A DNA stretch of 64,000 nt from JAFDXJ01 sp038257845 (lineage in GTDB: Bacteria; Bacteroidota; Bacteroidia; Chitinophagales; Chitinophagaceae). Of the stretch, positions 45,704-54,870 are shown piece after piece (position 1 is the stretch's first letter; each line of letters begins with the position of its first letter). The notes below the pieces were generated by a model that ran no database searches, was not told where the DNA came from, and saw only the letters and a program-made list of their open reading frames with translations. Location: contig JBBSQL010000001.1 of the NCBI GenBank assembly GCA_038257845.1, positions 1 through 64,000 of the forward strand, read 5' to 3'. A program made the translations under genes and the position numbers.

Positions 45704-46996
45704 ATGGCCGGACAAATAAAAGATAATGCGCCATTGGCAGAACGGTTAAGACCAGCAAGCCTGGATGAGCTGATCGGGCAGGAACATCTTACCGGAAAAG
45801 GCGGAATTTTGCGTGCTGCTATTGAACAAAATAAAATTCCTTCAATCATTTTATGGGGGCCGCCGGGTGTGGGTAAAACAACCATCGCACATATTATTGC
45901 ACAAACTTTGGATGCGCCGTTTTATCAATTGAGCGCCATCAGCAGTGGCGTAAAAGATGTTCGCGAAGTAATTGAACTTGCTAAAAAACAAAGCGGCGCA
46001 ATTTTATTTATTGATGAAATTCACCGTTTCAATAAAGGCCAGCAGGATGCCTTATTGGGCGCTGTGGAAAAAGGTACGATTACATTGATTGGCGCAACCA
46101 CCGAAAATCCTTCTTTTGAAGTAAACTCGGCTCTGCTTAGTCGTTGCCAGGTGTATATTTTAAAACCTTTGGACGAGAAAGCGTTGACAAAGCTTCTTGA
46201 AAATGCTATTGAAAAAGATAAAACGCTGAAAGAAATTTCCCCTGAATTAAATGAAACTACAGCGCTGATCAATATATCCGGCGGCGATGCAAGAAAATTA
46301 TTAAACCTGCTGGAACTCGTGATAGATTTTAGTGCTGACGAAACCGGTCAAAAAAATAAACCAGTTATAACAGATGAATTGGTGATGCGTGCAGCACAAA
46401 CGAAAGTGGCACTTTATGATAAAAAAGGAGAACAGCATTATGATATTATTTCTGCATTTATAAAAAGCATGCGGGGCACTGACCCGAATGGCGCTGTCTA
46501 TTGGCTGGCGAGAATGATTGAAGGCGGTGAGGATGTAAAATTTATTGCCCGGCGCATGTTGATCTTTGCGAGTGAAGATATTGGAAACGCCAATCCCAAT
46601 GCGCTTTTACTGGCCAATGCCTGTTTTGATGCAGTGAATAAAATTGGTTACCCGGAATCGCGAATCATCTTATCTCAATGCGCCACATACCTCGCGGCTT
46701 CCGTGAAGAGCAATGCAGCTTATGCTGCTATCGGTGCGGCGCTTTCCGCAGTAAAATCTACTGGTGATTTGCCTGTGCCACTGCATATCCGTAATGCACC
46801 GACCGGACTTATGAAGGAAATGGGATATGGGAAAAACTATCAATATGCACATTCATTTGAAAGCAATTTTACGCCCCAGGAATATTTGCCCGAAAAACTG
46901 AAGGGAACGGTTTTTTATGCCCCTCAAAATAATCCCCGAGAGAAGGAGATCAGGAATTTTTTAAGGGCTTTATGGAAAGATAAATATGGATATTGA
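45704..46996 (+). CDS. rarA: Replication-associated recombination protein A (MgsA/RarA)
   Basis: A 430-residue AAA+ ATPase of the RarA/MgsA/WRNIP1 family, which acts at stalled replication forks. The Walker A region is IILWGPPGVGKTTIAHIIAQ and Walker B is AILFIDEIHRFNKGQQDALL. Sensor 1 is LIGATTENPSFEVNSALLSR. The C-terminal tetramerisation domain includes SAFIKSMRGTDPNGAVYWLA and HIRNAPTGLMKEMGYGKNYQ. Length and domain order are normal. The start MAGQIKDNAPLAERLRPASL is standard for the family. Confidence 0.95.
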   Translation: MAGQIKDNAPLAERLRPASLDELIGQEHLTGKGGILRAAIEQNKIPSIILWGPPGVGKTTIAHIIAQTLDAPFYQLSAISSGVKDVREVIELAKKQSGAILFIDEIHRFNKGQQDALLGAVEKGTITLIGATTENPSFEVNSALLSRCQVYILKPLDEKALTKLLENAIEKDKTLKEISPELNETTALINISGGDARKLLNLLELVIDFSADETGQKNKPVITDELVMRAAQTKVALYDKKGEQHYDIISAFIKSMRGTDPNGAVYWLARMIEGGEDVKFIARRMLIFASEDIGNANPNALLLANACFDAVNKIGYPESRIILSQCATYLAASVKSNAAYAAIGAALSAVKSTGDLPVPLHIRNAPTGLMKEMGYGKNYQYAHSFESNFTPQEYLPEKLKGTVFYAPQNNPREKEIRNFLRALWKDKYGY

Positions 46997-47062
46997 TAAA
47001 ATTTTTCCGCGTATTTCAGGAATTCAGAATTTACCTTATCTTCACGCCCAAAATTCTATTAC

Positions 47063-47848
47063 ATGAATACAGTTATTGTACCCGTTGACTTTTCCGAAAC
47101 TTCCATGAATGCGGCACGGTATGCCGCCAAATTATTAGTTGGCCATTATGATGTTGAAATGATTTTATATCATTCTTTTGAAAAAGAACCTGATGCTGAA
47201 AAATGTGATGCTGACCTGGTGAAATTCCGTGAGGAATTAATGCAAAACTGCCCGGTAAAAATTACTATTTATTCAGAACATGCAAAAGATTTTGTGGAAG
47301 AACTGGAGAAATTTGTCCGCCACCGACGGGCTGATCTTGTCATTATGGGTATCACCGGAAAATCCGCCATTGCGCAGGTATTCATGGGTAGCAATACTTT
47401 AAAAATGGCCGAAACCAAAGCCTGCCCAATTTTAATTGTTCCTGAAAAATCAGTCTATCATGAAGTGAAAAATGTAATGCTTGCTTCAGATTTTAAAAAT
47501 GTAAAAAACACAACACCTTCTGTACCTATCAAAAGTTTCTTAGAGACTTTTAAGCCCAGTTTGCATATTGTCAATGTTGATGAAAATCATTTCGTTGCCA
47601 TTTCATCAGAATACGAGAAAGAGAGAGTAGCCTTTGTTGAAATGTTTAAAGAATTTTCACCAGAGTTCTATTTCCTCCGTTTGTTTGATGTGGAAGAAGC
47701 ATTGCAAATGTTTGCTGAAGAAAGGAATATTGACCTGATCATTCTTATTCAGAAAATTACCACACTCAGGCATAAATTGTTTAAATCAAACGTTGCCAAA
47801 AAATTATCTTTCCAAACAACGATTCCTATTTTGATTGTACAGGAATAA
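47063..47848 (+). CDS. Universal stress protein, two UspA domains
   Basis: A 261-residue protein. The first UspA domain (about residues 1-130) has VIVPVDFSETSMNAARYAAK and ADLVIMGITGKSAIAQVFMG followed by SNTLKMAETKACPILIVP, which carries the ATP-binding-like G-x2-G-x9-G(S/T) region in a variant form. The second domain (about 140-261) is more divergent: VMLASDFKNVKN and IDLIILIQKITTLRHKLFKS, ending in IPILIVQE. Such tandem forms respond to starvation or oxidative stress. It is monocistronic and ends at a strong terminator. Confidence 0.88.
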   Translation: MNTVIVPVDFSETSMNAARYAAKLLVGHYDVEMILYHSFEKEPDAEKCDADLVKFREELMQNCPVKITIYSEHAKDFVEELEKFVRHRRADLVIMGITGKSAIAQVFMGSNTLKMAETKACPILIVPEKSVYHEVKNVMLASDFKNVKNTTPSVPIKSFLETFKPSLHIVNVDENHFVAISSEYEKERVAFVEMFKEFSPEFYFLRLFDVEEALQMFAEERNIDLIILIQKITTLRHKLFKSNVAKKLSFQTTIPILIVQE

Positions 47849-47870
47849 ATTTCTTTTTATAAAAAAATTG

Positions 47871-47896
47871 ACCGGCTGCATGCCGGTTTTTTTTTT
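47871..47896 (+). terminator. Intrinsic terminator after the universal stress protein gene
   Basis: ACCGGC, a TGCAT loop and GCCGGT form a perfect 6-bp GC-rich stem followed by ten T residues, 22 bp after the stop codon. Confidence 0.85.
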
Positions 47897-47971
47897 GGTA
47901 AAAACTATGCTGAGATTAAAACCGGTTATAAAAATTATATATTTGAAACTCAATTCATTTAATTAAACATT

Positions 47972-48427
47972 TTGAACATTCACTGGACCATAAAACTTTT
48001 TGCAGAATTAACTGCCGACGAATTATATGCCATTATTCAACTGAGGAACGAAGTATTTGTTGTAGAGCAAAATTGTGTCTTCCAGGATGCGGATGATCAT
48101 GACCAGGCTTCACATCATGTTTGCGGCTGGCAAAATGGAAAACTTGCTGCTTATTCGCGTGTCTTACCACCAGGGGAAATGTATGCGGAACCATCAATTG
48201 GCCGGGTTGTAACTGCAATGTTTTCCAGGAAACAACAAATCGGGAAGGAATTAATGCAAAATGCAATTTCTTTTACACATGCAACGTATGTAGGTATGGG
48301 CATAACAATTGGCGCGCAGTTGTACCTCAGGTCGTTTTATGAATCGCTTGGTTTTAAAAAAACAAGTGATATTTATCTTGAAGATGGAATTGAACACATT
48401 AAAATGAATTTAAAATTTGATCAATGA
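47972..48427 (+). CDS. ElaA-like GNAT N-acetyltransferase
   Basis: A 151-residue GNAT acetyltransferase of the ElaA type: LRNEVFVVEQNCVFQDADDH followed by DQASHHVCGW, then AAYSRVLPPGEMYAEPSIGR and VVTAMFSRKQQIGKELMQNA. The last piece is the acetyl-CoA-binding region. The acceptor is not known. Translation seems to start at TTG 47972 (NIHWTIKLFAELTADELY follows), since no ATG is near the conserved N-terminus. Confidence 0.88.
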   Translation: MNIHWTIKLFAELTADELYAIIQLRNEVFVVEQNCVFQDADDHDQASHHVCGWQNGKLAAYSRVLPPGEMYAEPSIGRVVTAMFSRKQQIGKELMQNAISFTHATYVGMGITIGAQLYLRSFYESLGFKKTSDIYLEDGIEHIKMNLKFDQ

Positions 48428-48475
48428 ATATGATTTATCCTTAATATTGCCAATGAAATCCCCGAACCTGCTTGT

Positions 48476-49402
48476 ATGAAAATGACCACAAAAATTCTTT
48501 TATGCATTACACTAATCTTTCCAGGGATGGTTTCGTATGGACAAATCAAGCAAAAAGAAACGGCACTTGAAGACATCACGCAGCATTGGGAAATAAGTGG
48601 AACGATTGCTGCCAATAATTTCTTAGGCGACCTCGGAGGAAATATCGGTATTGGGAAACCTTTTTTAAAAGACTATGTTTTTAAAACTGTAAGGCCATTG
48701 GTGGGCGTTTCTGCAACATATAACATGAATGCGTGGATCAGTTTTTCTGGTGGTGTAAGTTTTACGAGTGTTGATGGAGCCGACAGCCTGATCAATAACC
48801 AGGGCGGATTAGAAAGATGGCGATACAACAGGAACCTGAGCTTTCATTCTTTTATATATGAAGGGTTTGCCACTTTTGATTTTTATCCAATGACTTTTTT
48901 TGACAGGTCAGTAGGCATTTACCAGGTGGCGCCTTTCCTGAGTGGCGGAATTGGTGTATTTCATTTTAATCCCAAAACACAATTGAATGGTCAAACCATC
49001 GAATTAGCGCCATTGCATCTCGAAGGCCAGGGCTTCCCGGAATATCCACAACGCAAACCCTATTCACTTGTGCAATTTTATATTCCGTTAGCAATTGGTG
49101 TAAAATATTTTATTAATAATAAAATTGCTGTGTCCACTGGTATCCGTATCCGCGAAACATTTACAGATTATATAGATGATATCAGTACAACATATATTGA
49201 TCCTTCCCTTTTTGATAAATACCTCACACCGGACCAGGCCATCCTGGCGAAAGAATTATATTCACGCAGCCTGCAACCCTGGAAAGTGAAGCCAAATATT
49301 GATAAGGCACACACGAAAGATAAGGATGGTTATATGGATGTTTTCCTCACATTCAGCATGCGCCTTGGCAGTAATACAATATTTAAAACCGGGGTTTATT
49401 AA
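48476..49402 (+). CDS. Outer-membrane beta-barrel protein (DUF6089/PorT-like)
   Basis: A 308-residue protein with a signal peptide (MKMTTKILLCITLIFPGMVS ending at YGQ). The barrel includes ISGTIAANNFLGDLGGNIGI, FYPMTFFDRSVGIYQVAPFL and FYIPLAIGVKYFINNKIAVS, alternating hydrophobic strands that fit the DUF6089/PorT-like barrels of Bacteroidota. In gliding species, related proteins support the type IX secretion system, but a role there is not shown for this one. It lies 48 bp downstream of the acetyltransferase gene. Confidence 0.82.
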   Translation: MKMTTKILLCITLIFPGMVSYGQIKQKETALEDITQHWEISGTIAANNFLGDLGGNIGIGKPFLKDYVFKTVRPLVGVSATYNMNAWISFSGGVSFTSVDGADSLINNQGGLERWRYNRNLSFHSFIYEGFATFDFYPMTFFDRSVGIYQVAPFLSGGIGVFHFNPKTQLNGQTIELAPLHLEGQGFPEYPQRKPYSLVQFYIPLAIGVKYFINNKIAVSTGIRIRETFTDYIDDISTTYIDPSLFDKYLTPDQAILAKELYSRSLQPWKVKPNIDKAHTKDKDGYMDVFLTFSMRLGSNTIFKTGVY

Positions 49403-49455
49403 TCTTTATTTGATTAAATTTGATAGTACTTGAGGTCCTTTGAAAAGCTTTTTTT

Positions 49456-49989
49456 TTATTTCGAAAATCCAATTCGTTTTCTGTTCTGCCAGTTTTCCTG
49501 CGAATTATCTTCTTCCACTTTTTTGTTCAGCATATTTTCAAGTGCTTCATAAATTTGATTCAATTGCGCATCATGGCTACCGATTTTTTCTTTTAAGCCA
49601 TCTAATTGCTCAAGAATATCTTTGTATTGAATAGCAAATTTCCTGAGGGCAATAAAAGCGCGGATAATTGCAATGTTCATTTTAATGGCAGTATCACTTC
49701 TTAACACGCTCGCAAGCATTGTTATACCGTGCTCGGTAAAAGCATAAGGGTTATACTTGCTATACTTCCCTTTACCTCTTTCTAAGGTCACAATTTGTGA
49801 CCTTAGTAGATTATATTCATCTCTTGTGAGCCTGAACATAAAATCTTTGGGAAATCTATCTTTATTTCTTGAAACTGCCTGGTTCAATACTTTTGTTTCC
49901 ACTTCATATAAAGCAGCAAGGTCAAAGTCAAGCATTATCTTTTGGCCTCTTATTTCAAAAATTTTTTGTTGTATTGCAAGTAATTCCAT
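49456..49989 (-). CDS. ORF6N domain protein (phage-derived DNA-binding type)
   Basis: A 177-residue protein with the ORF6N domain at the N-terminus: IFEIRGQKIMLDFDLAALYE, VLNQAVSRNKDRFPKDFMFR and NPYAFTEHGITMLASVLRSD. The family is common in phages and mobile elements and in bacterial genomes, and is thought to bind DNA. The C-terminal 50 residues form a helical segment that may be a coiled coil (ILEQLDGLKEKIGSHDAQLN). No integrase or phage genes are nearby, so it is a solitary copy. It converges with the barrel gene. Confidence 0.88.
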   Translation of the reverse strand: MELLAIQQKIFEIRGQKIMLDFDLAALYEVETKVLNQAVSRNKDRFPKDFMFRLTRDEYNLLRSQIVTLERGKGKYSKYNPYAFTEHGITMLASVLRSDTAIKMNIAIIRAFIALRKFAIQYKDILEQLDGLKEKIGSHDAQLNQIYEALENMLNKKVEEDNSQENWQNRKRIGFSK

Positions 49990-50129
49990 GAATTAGTGTT
50001 TTGAAATTTGTCTTCAATTTAATCATACGAACTTTAGGATAAAATTCTTAAATATTATTGTCAGGAATTTTATTTCTTATGACAATATAATAAAATTAAT
50101 TGGGGGATAAAAGCTATTTATAAAAAATG

Positions 50130-50139
50130 CTTCGCGAAG
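50130..50139. repeat. Short palindrome beside uvrA 3' end
   Basis: CTTCGCGAAG is a perfect 10-bp palindrome immediately after the uvrA stop codon, similar in character to the palindrome at 3602-3616. Confidence 0.35.
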
Positions 50140-50140
50140 T

Positions 50141-53023
50141 TTAAAATTCTTCCGCTAAATATTTTGCAGTGGAGTTATTTTTTTCTTTGATCAAATTTTC
50201 AGGCGTGCCTTCAAATAAAATAAAGCCGCCTTCATCGCCGCCTTCCGGGCCAAGATCAATAATATGATCGGCAACTTTTATGACATCTAAATTGTGCTCA
50301 ATCACCAATACCGTATTTCCACGATCCACTAATTTATTCAACACATCCAGTAAATGCTGTATGTCCTGAAAATGCAGGCCGGTTGTTGGTTCATCTAAAA
50401 TATAAAATGTTTTTCCGGTATCTTTTTTGGCAAGTTCGGTGGCGAGCTTTACACGCTGTGCTTCTCCCCCGCTCAGTGTAACGGAAGATTGGCCAAGTGT
50501 AATATATCCCAGGCCGACTTCCTTCAGCACTTTTATTTTCCTGTATAAAAAAGGAACTGGCTGAAAAAATTCTGTTGCTTCATCTACGGTCATTGCCAGC
50601 ACATCACTAATGGATTTTCCTTTATACCTGATCTCTAAAGTTTCGCGGTTATATCTTTTGCCATTGCATGTATCACAATGTACATATACATCCGGTAAAA
50701 AATTCATTTCAATCACGCGCATGCCACCACCTTCGCATCTTTCGCAGCGGCCACTTTTTACATTGAATGAAAAACGGCCAGGTTTATAACCCCTGATCTT
50801 TGCTTCGGGAACTGATGCAAAAAGCATCCGGATCTCTGTAAAAAATCCGCAATAAGTTGCGGGGTTACTTCTTGGTGTACGGCCAATGGGCGACTGATCA
50901 ATTTCAATAACTTTATCTATATTTTCCAAACCTTTTATATCACTGAATTCAAGTGCCAGGCCTTTTGAATTATACGCGTGCTTTGCAAGCAAAGGATATA
51001 AGGTTTCGTTGATTAAAGTTGATTTACCACTTCCGCTAACACCACTTACAACGATAAATTTTCCAAGCGGAAATTTCACAGACACATTTTTTAAATTATT
51101 TCCCTTTGCACCTTTTAATTCTAAAAATTTACCAGAGCCTTTTCTTCTTTCATCAGGAATCTTGATGGATTTTTTTCCTGAGATATATTGGGCAGTTTCA
51201 GAATTTGAATTCATCACTTCAGCAGGTATTCCCATGGCAACAATATTACCTCCATGTACCCCAGCCTTCGGACCAATATCAATAATATAATCTGATGCCA
51301 TCATGATATCTTTATCATGTTCCACTACTAAAACGCTGTTACCAATATCGCGCAAATTTTTTAATGCTTTGATCAGACGATGATTATCGCGTTGATGTAA
51401 ACCAATGGATGGTTCATCTAAAATATAGGTGATGCCCTGTAACTGCGAGCCGATTTGCGTCGCAAGTCTAATGCGCTGAGATTCGCCGCCACTCAGCGTT
51501 CGCGAAGGCCTGTTCAGTGAAAGATAAGTAAGTCCAACATCATGCAAAAAAATTAATCTTTCCCTAATTTCTTTAATTACATCTTTAGCAATGATGTTTT
51601 GTTTATTCGATAAACGTTGTTCAATATTTTCAAACCAACTAAATAAATGATCGAGATTCATTTCACTGAGTTCCGCGATATTTTTTTCATCTACTTTAAA
51701 CCAGCGGCTTTCTTTTTTCAATCTTGTGCCATTGCATTCAGGGCAGGTTTTCAGATTCATGAATTTTTCAACCCATTGCCGCATGTTTTCCGTGCTATCC
51801 GATGCAGTGAACCACCTTTTTAATTTTGGAATTAAGCCTTCAAAATCATCTTCATTTTTTGATGCACTTTCATCAAAATCATCTTCTAAAGAATCTGCGC
51901 CGGCTTCATTTCCATATAATAATTTATTCAGCGCTTTTTCCGGAACTTCTTCAATGGGTTTATGTAAATTAATTTTATTTTTCCGGGCAAATTTTGCTGC
52001 GATCCTGTACATGTACGCTTCTCGTTCTTCACCCAATGGAACTATGCCGCCCTCACTAATACTTTTTTTCCGGTCAGGAATTATTGCTTCTAGACTTACC
52101 GAATATACCGATCCAATTCCTTTACATACAGGGCATGCGCCATACGGCGAATTAAATGAAAATGAATTGGGCGATGGCGTTTCATAACTAATCCCTGTTT
52201 CTGCGCACATTAATTGTTTGGAATACTGGATCAAAGTATCTGTCGGAGAATTTTTTTTGTCACCGGATTTATGCAATAATAAAAACATCAGATCCTTGCC
52301 CATCTGCAAACTTTTTTCCACGGATTGATTCAAGCGGCTTTTCATATTTTCATCCACGGGAAGCCGGTCAATTACCACTTCGATGTCGTGCATTTTATAT
52401 CTGTCCACCTGCATACCCGCTTTCAAATCGAGCACTTCACCATCTACGCGCACTTTCAAAAAACCTTTTTTACGAATGTCTTCAAAGAGTTCGCGGTAAT
52501 GGCCTTTGCGCCCGCGTACAACTGGTGCAAGCAATGTGATTTTTTCATTAAAACATTTTGCAAAAATATCAGCGACAATTTCGGATTCATTGAACTGAAC
52601 CATTTTTTTCCCGGTATTATAACTGTAAGCTTCGCCGATCCTGGCAAAGAGCAAACGGAGAAAATCATACACTTCAGTCACGGTACCAACTGTAGAGCGC
52701 GGGTTTTTATTCGTGGTTTTTTGTTCGATGGAAATGACTGGACTGAGACCTGTTATTTCATCCACATCCGGCCTTTCCATATCTCCCATAAATTGACGGG
52801 CGTATGCGCTGAAACTTTCCATGTAACGGCGCTGGCCTTCATTATAGATCGTGTCGAATGCCAGCGAAGATTTGCCACTGCCGCTCACGCCGGTAAAGAC
52901 AACCAGTTTATTTTTTGGAATGGTGATGTCAATATTTTTCAGGTTATGTTCCCTTGCGCCAAACACTTCCAGGACTTCTGGTAAAGATTCGATATCATTT
53001 TCCTGCACTTTCTTTTTCCCCAT
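50141..53023 (-). CDS. uvrA: Excinuclease ABC subunit A
   Basis: A 960-residue ABC-type ATPase that scans DNA for bulky damage in nucleotide excision repair. The first ATP site is VFTGVSGSGKSSLAFDTIYN; the signature is RTLSGGESQRIRLATQIGSQ and Walker B is YILDEPSIGLHQRD. The second site is VVSGVSGSGKSTLINETLYP with SVTLSGGEAQRVKLATELAK and FYILDEPTTGLHFQDIQ. The second zinc finger is intact (CERCEGGG...CDTCNG). The first is incomplete: the position of the first CxxC reads C273-A-E-T, although ACPVCKGIG remains. A −7 box lies 18 bp before the ATG. Confidence 0.97.
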   Translation of the reverse strand: MGKKKVQENDIESLPEVLEVFGAREHNLKNIDITIPKNKLVVFTGVSGSGKSSLAFDTIYNEGQRRYMESFSAYARQFMGDMERPDVDEITGLSPVISIEQKTTNKNPRSTVGTVTEVYDFLRLLFARIGEAYSYNTGKKMVQFNESEIVADIFAKCFNEKITLLAPVVRGRKGHYRELFEDIRKKGFLKVRVDGEVLDLKAGMQVDRYKMHDIEVVIDRLPVDENMKSRLNQSVEKSLQMGKDLMFLLLHKSGDKKNSPTDTLIQYSKQLMCAETGISYETPSPNSFSFNSPYGACPVCKGIGSVYSVSLEAIIPDRKKSISEGGIVPLGEEREAYMYRIAAKFARKNKINLHKPIEEVPEKALNKLLYGNEAGADSLEDDFDESASKNEDDFEGLIPKLKRWFTASDSTENMRQWVEKFMNLKTCPECNGTRLKKESRWFKVDEKNIAELSEMNLDHLFSWFENIEQRLSNKQNIIAKDVIKEIRERLIFLHDVGLTYLSLNRPSRTLSGGESQRIRLATQIGSQLQGITYILDEPSIGLHQRDNHRLIKALKNLRDIGNSVLVVEHDKDIMMASDYIIDIGPKAGVHGGNIVAMGIPAEVMNSNSETAQYISGKKSIKIPDERRKGSGKFLELKGAKGNNLKNVSVKFPLGKFIVVSGVSGSGKSTLINETLYPLLAKHAYNSKGLALEFSDIKGLENIDKVIEIDQSPIGRTPRSNPATYCGFFTEIRMLFASVPEAKIRGYKPGRFSFNVKSGRCERCEGGGMRVIEMNFLPDVYVHCDTCNGKRYNRETLEIRYKGKSISDVLAMTVDEATEFFQPVPFLYRKIKVLKEVGLGYITLGQSSVTLSGGEAQRVKLATELAKKDTGKTFYILDEPTTGLHFQDIQHLLDVLNKLVDRGNTVLVIEHNLDVIKVADHIIDLGPEGGDEGGFILFEGTPENLIKEKNNSTAKYLAEEF

Positions 53024-53040
53024 ATAATTTTTGCTGATTA

Positions 53041-53048
53041 CAAATTTA
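53041..53048 (-). promoter_or_regulatory. −7 box for uvrA
   Basis: Minus strand TAAATTTG matches TAnnTTTG. No LexA-like operator and no −33 TTG are evident. Confidence 0.45.
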
Positions 53049-53166
53049 CGAAAAAGGAGCGGGTAAAAATTTCATGTGAATTGGTAAATTTTTACTTTTA
53101 TTATCCGGATAATTGAAATATGTCGAAATGTAAAACTTAAATTATTTCAGATTATCATACACAAAA

Positions 53167-53365
53167 CGTTCCTGCGGAACGATGCTGTCTTTTAATAATA
53201 TCTCTACCAATGAAATGTTCCTTTGGAACATTCAATTGATTTATAATTTTTCTAACAACAATCTAAAATTGAAGAGCATCTTTCATTCGTTTTAGAAATG
53301 TTACGGAGGAACATATAGTAGTTAGCACTCACGCAGAATAAGTGTCAGGCGTTTCGGAGGAACGC
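53167..53365. repeat. Cluster of four related palindromes (GTTCC/GGAAC type)
   Basis: Four hairpins share a core GTTCC-NNN-GGAAC or a variant: CGTTCCTGCGGAACG (53167-53181), AATGTTCCTTTGGAACATT (53214-53232), ATGTTACGGAGGAACAT (53298-53314) and GCGTTTCGGAGGAACGC (53349-53365). The first two have perfect stems; the last two have a GGA loop and one mismatch or G·T pair and lie in the opposite orientation. The flank TCTACCAATGAAAT before the second recurs, inverted and diverged, around the third. The last copy lies inside the 3' end of the glycosyltransferase gene. This resembles the repeated intergenic palindromes found across Bacteroidota. Confidence 0.65.
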
Positions 53366-54537
53366 TTTGTGCTTGCTTCTATAATATCCTCATAAAGCCC
53401 GTATATCTCCTTCCCTATCGTTTCATAATTATATTTTGCAGTAGCCTCCACAGAGATTTTTTCGCGGTCAATGTTTGAATATGATGAATACAAATTATTC
53501 ATACTTTCCAGTAATGCATTTTCATCCTCACTTTTTATAAGTACGCCATTTGTTTCATTGATTAACTCTGCAATGCCACCAACATCAGCACTGATCACAG
53601 GCAGCCCACAACATAAAGCTTCAATGATCACGCAAGGAAGGTTTTCAAAGCGGCTGAATAAAATGCATACATCCGCAGTTTGCATTTTTTGGGCAACTTC
53701 CTCATAAGATAATAAGCCGGTGAATTCTATATTTTCAGTTGGTATGCCAAGCTCATTTGCATACTCCGCAATGGGTTCAAAATTTTCACCAACCATAATC
53801 AATTTTGATGATGGATTTTCTTTTGCAAAAAATGAAAATGCTTTAACTAAACCACGCGGATTTTTTTGAAACTTCATCGTTGATACATGAATGAATGTAA
53901 AAACTTTATTATCCGCACCATCACTTTTTTTATAAAAAAACAGATTTGTGTCCGCTACATTTGGTACCGGTTTGTATGCAACTTTAGTAACAATTTCATT
54001 CACTGCTTTTCCCAGGTGATCAGAAACCGGAATAAACAAACTGCATTTTTCCAATATCTTTTTGGTATAGGATTTAAAAATAAAATTGCGGCCGGAAAAT
54101 TTATCTTTTGCTTCATCATTATATATGGCCCAATGTTCCGTTACGACAAAAGGAATAGCATATTTTTTTTTCAACCACAAAGCAATGATGCCGGCTTTCA
54201 TGGGAACATGCACATGCACAATATCCGGTAAACCGTTTTGCCGGATATATCTTTTTACCTGCGCTTTCATCATTTTCTTATAACGGATACCGGTGATGAT
54301 CTTAGATAAAAATGAAAAACTTTTAGAAACAGGACAATACAAAATGATCTCTTTGAGATTTCCTTCTACCGTAGTTGAAATTTCTCCTTTCATCGTATGT
54401 TGAAAGTCGGGCTCTGCGTGGATTACAGTTACATTGGCAAACAATGAAACAGCCTGTGCATGGCGCTGAATAAAATCGCCATTCATCGCGTCCAGTTTAT
54501 TTGGATACCAACTTGTAAGCCAAAGCGCGTTGATCAT
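53329..54537 (-). CDS. Family 4 glycosyltransferase with repeat-derived C-terminus
   Basis: A 402-residue GT-B glycosyltransferase if translation begins at the ATG at 54537 (MINALWLTSWYPNKLDAMNG). Upstream ATGs at 54579 and 54615 add residues that look untranslated. The N-terminal domain has GDFIQRHAQAVSLFANVTVI. The donor domain has FTFIHVSTMKFQKNPRGLVK, IEFTGLLSYEEVAQKMQTAD and SRFENLPCVIIEALCCGLPV with ISADVGGIAELI. The last about 12 residues (TKRSSETPDTYSA) are encoded by a copy of the palindromic repeat, so the end may have been extended by it. It probably works with the flippase upstream. Confidence 0.88.
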   Translation of the reverse strand: MINALWLTSWYPNKLDAMNGDFIQRHAQAVSLFANVTVIHAEPDFQHTMKGEISTTVEGNLKEIILYCPVSKSFSFLSKIITGIRYKKMMKAQVKRYIRQNGLPDIVHVHVPMKAGIIALWLKKKYAIPFVVTEHWAIYNDEAKDKFSGRNFIFKSYTKKILEKCSLFIPVSDHLGKAVNEIVTKVAYKPVPNVADTNLFFYKKSDGADNKVFTFIHVSTMKFQKNPRGLVKAFSFFAKENPSSKLIMVGENFEPIAEYANELGIPTENIEFTGLLSYEEVAQKMQTADVCILFSRFENLPCVIIEALCCGLPVISADVGGIAELINETNGVLIKSEDENALLESMNNLYSSYSNIDREKISVEATAKYNYETIGKEIYGLYEDIIEASTKRSSETPDTYSA

Positions 54538-54582
54538 ACAGATTTGTATAAAGTAAAAAAAATATTTTTTAAATTTCATTTT

Positions 54583-54660
54583 TACTTTTTTGTCTTGATA
54601 CAAAAAAGTAAACAAAAAAAATCAAGGCTGCACAAAAAAAGCTAAAAATTTGCTTGATTG
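54583..54660. repeat. Intergenic inverted-repeat element
   Basis: A perfect 11-bp inverted repeat TACTTTTTTGT/ACAAAAAAGTA (54583-54593 and 54600-54610) with a CTTGAT loop is followed by a second pair, AATCAAG (54620-54626) and CTTGATT (54653-54659). The loop CTTGAT can also pair with ATCAAG at 54621, so alternative folds are possible. The region holds no gene. The sequence resembles a repeated intergenic element that I recall from several Bacteroidota genomes. It may act as a terminator between the flippase and the glycosyltransferase. Confidence 0.55.
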
Positions 54661-54870
54661 TCTAAAATGAAATTAGCTCAATCTTTTGAAAATATCCCGA
54701 CTGGATTACAACTTACAAACAAATTAATATAACTCAACTTTTGGAACACCAATTTCATTTCTTAACGACACTCAATCAAATTTTCTTAACGCTTTTTTTC
54801 TGAGGCCATTTTTGCGAACTTCAAATTTTTTTTGAATAACCGTATTTAAAGTATTCAATTTTAATTTTTA

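Noticed and set aside
52325..52984. 219-codon open frame on the strand opposite uvrA
   Set aside because: It lies entirely inside uvrA and its product shows no family motif or plausible start context; it mirrors uvrA codon structure.
53139..53330. CRISPR array
   Set aside because: The palindromes differ in sequence and spacing, and no cas genes are present.
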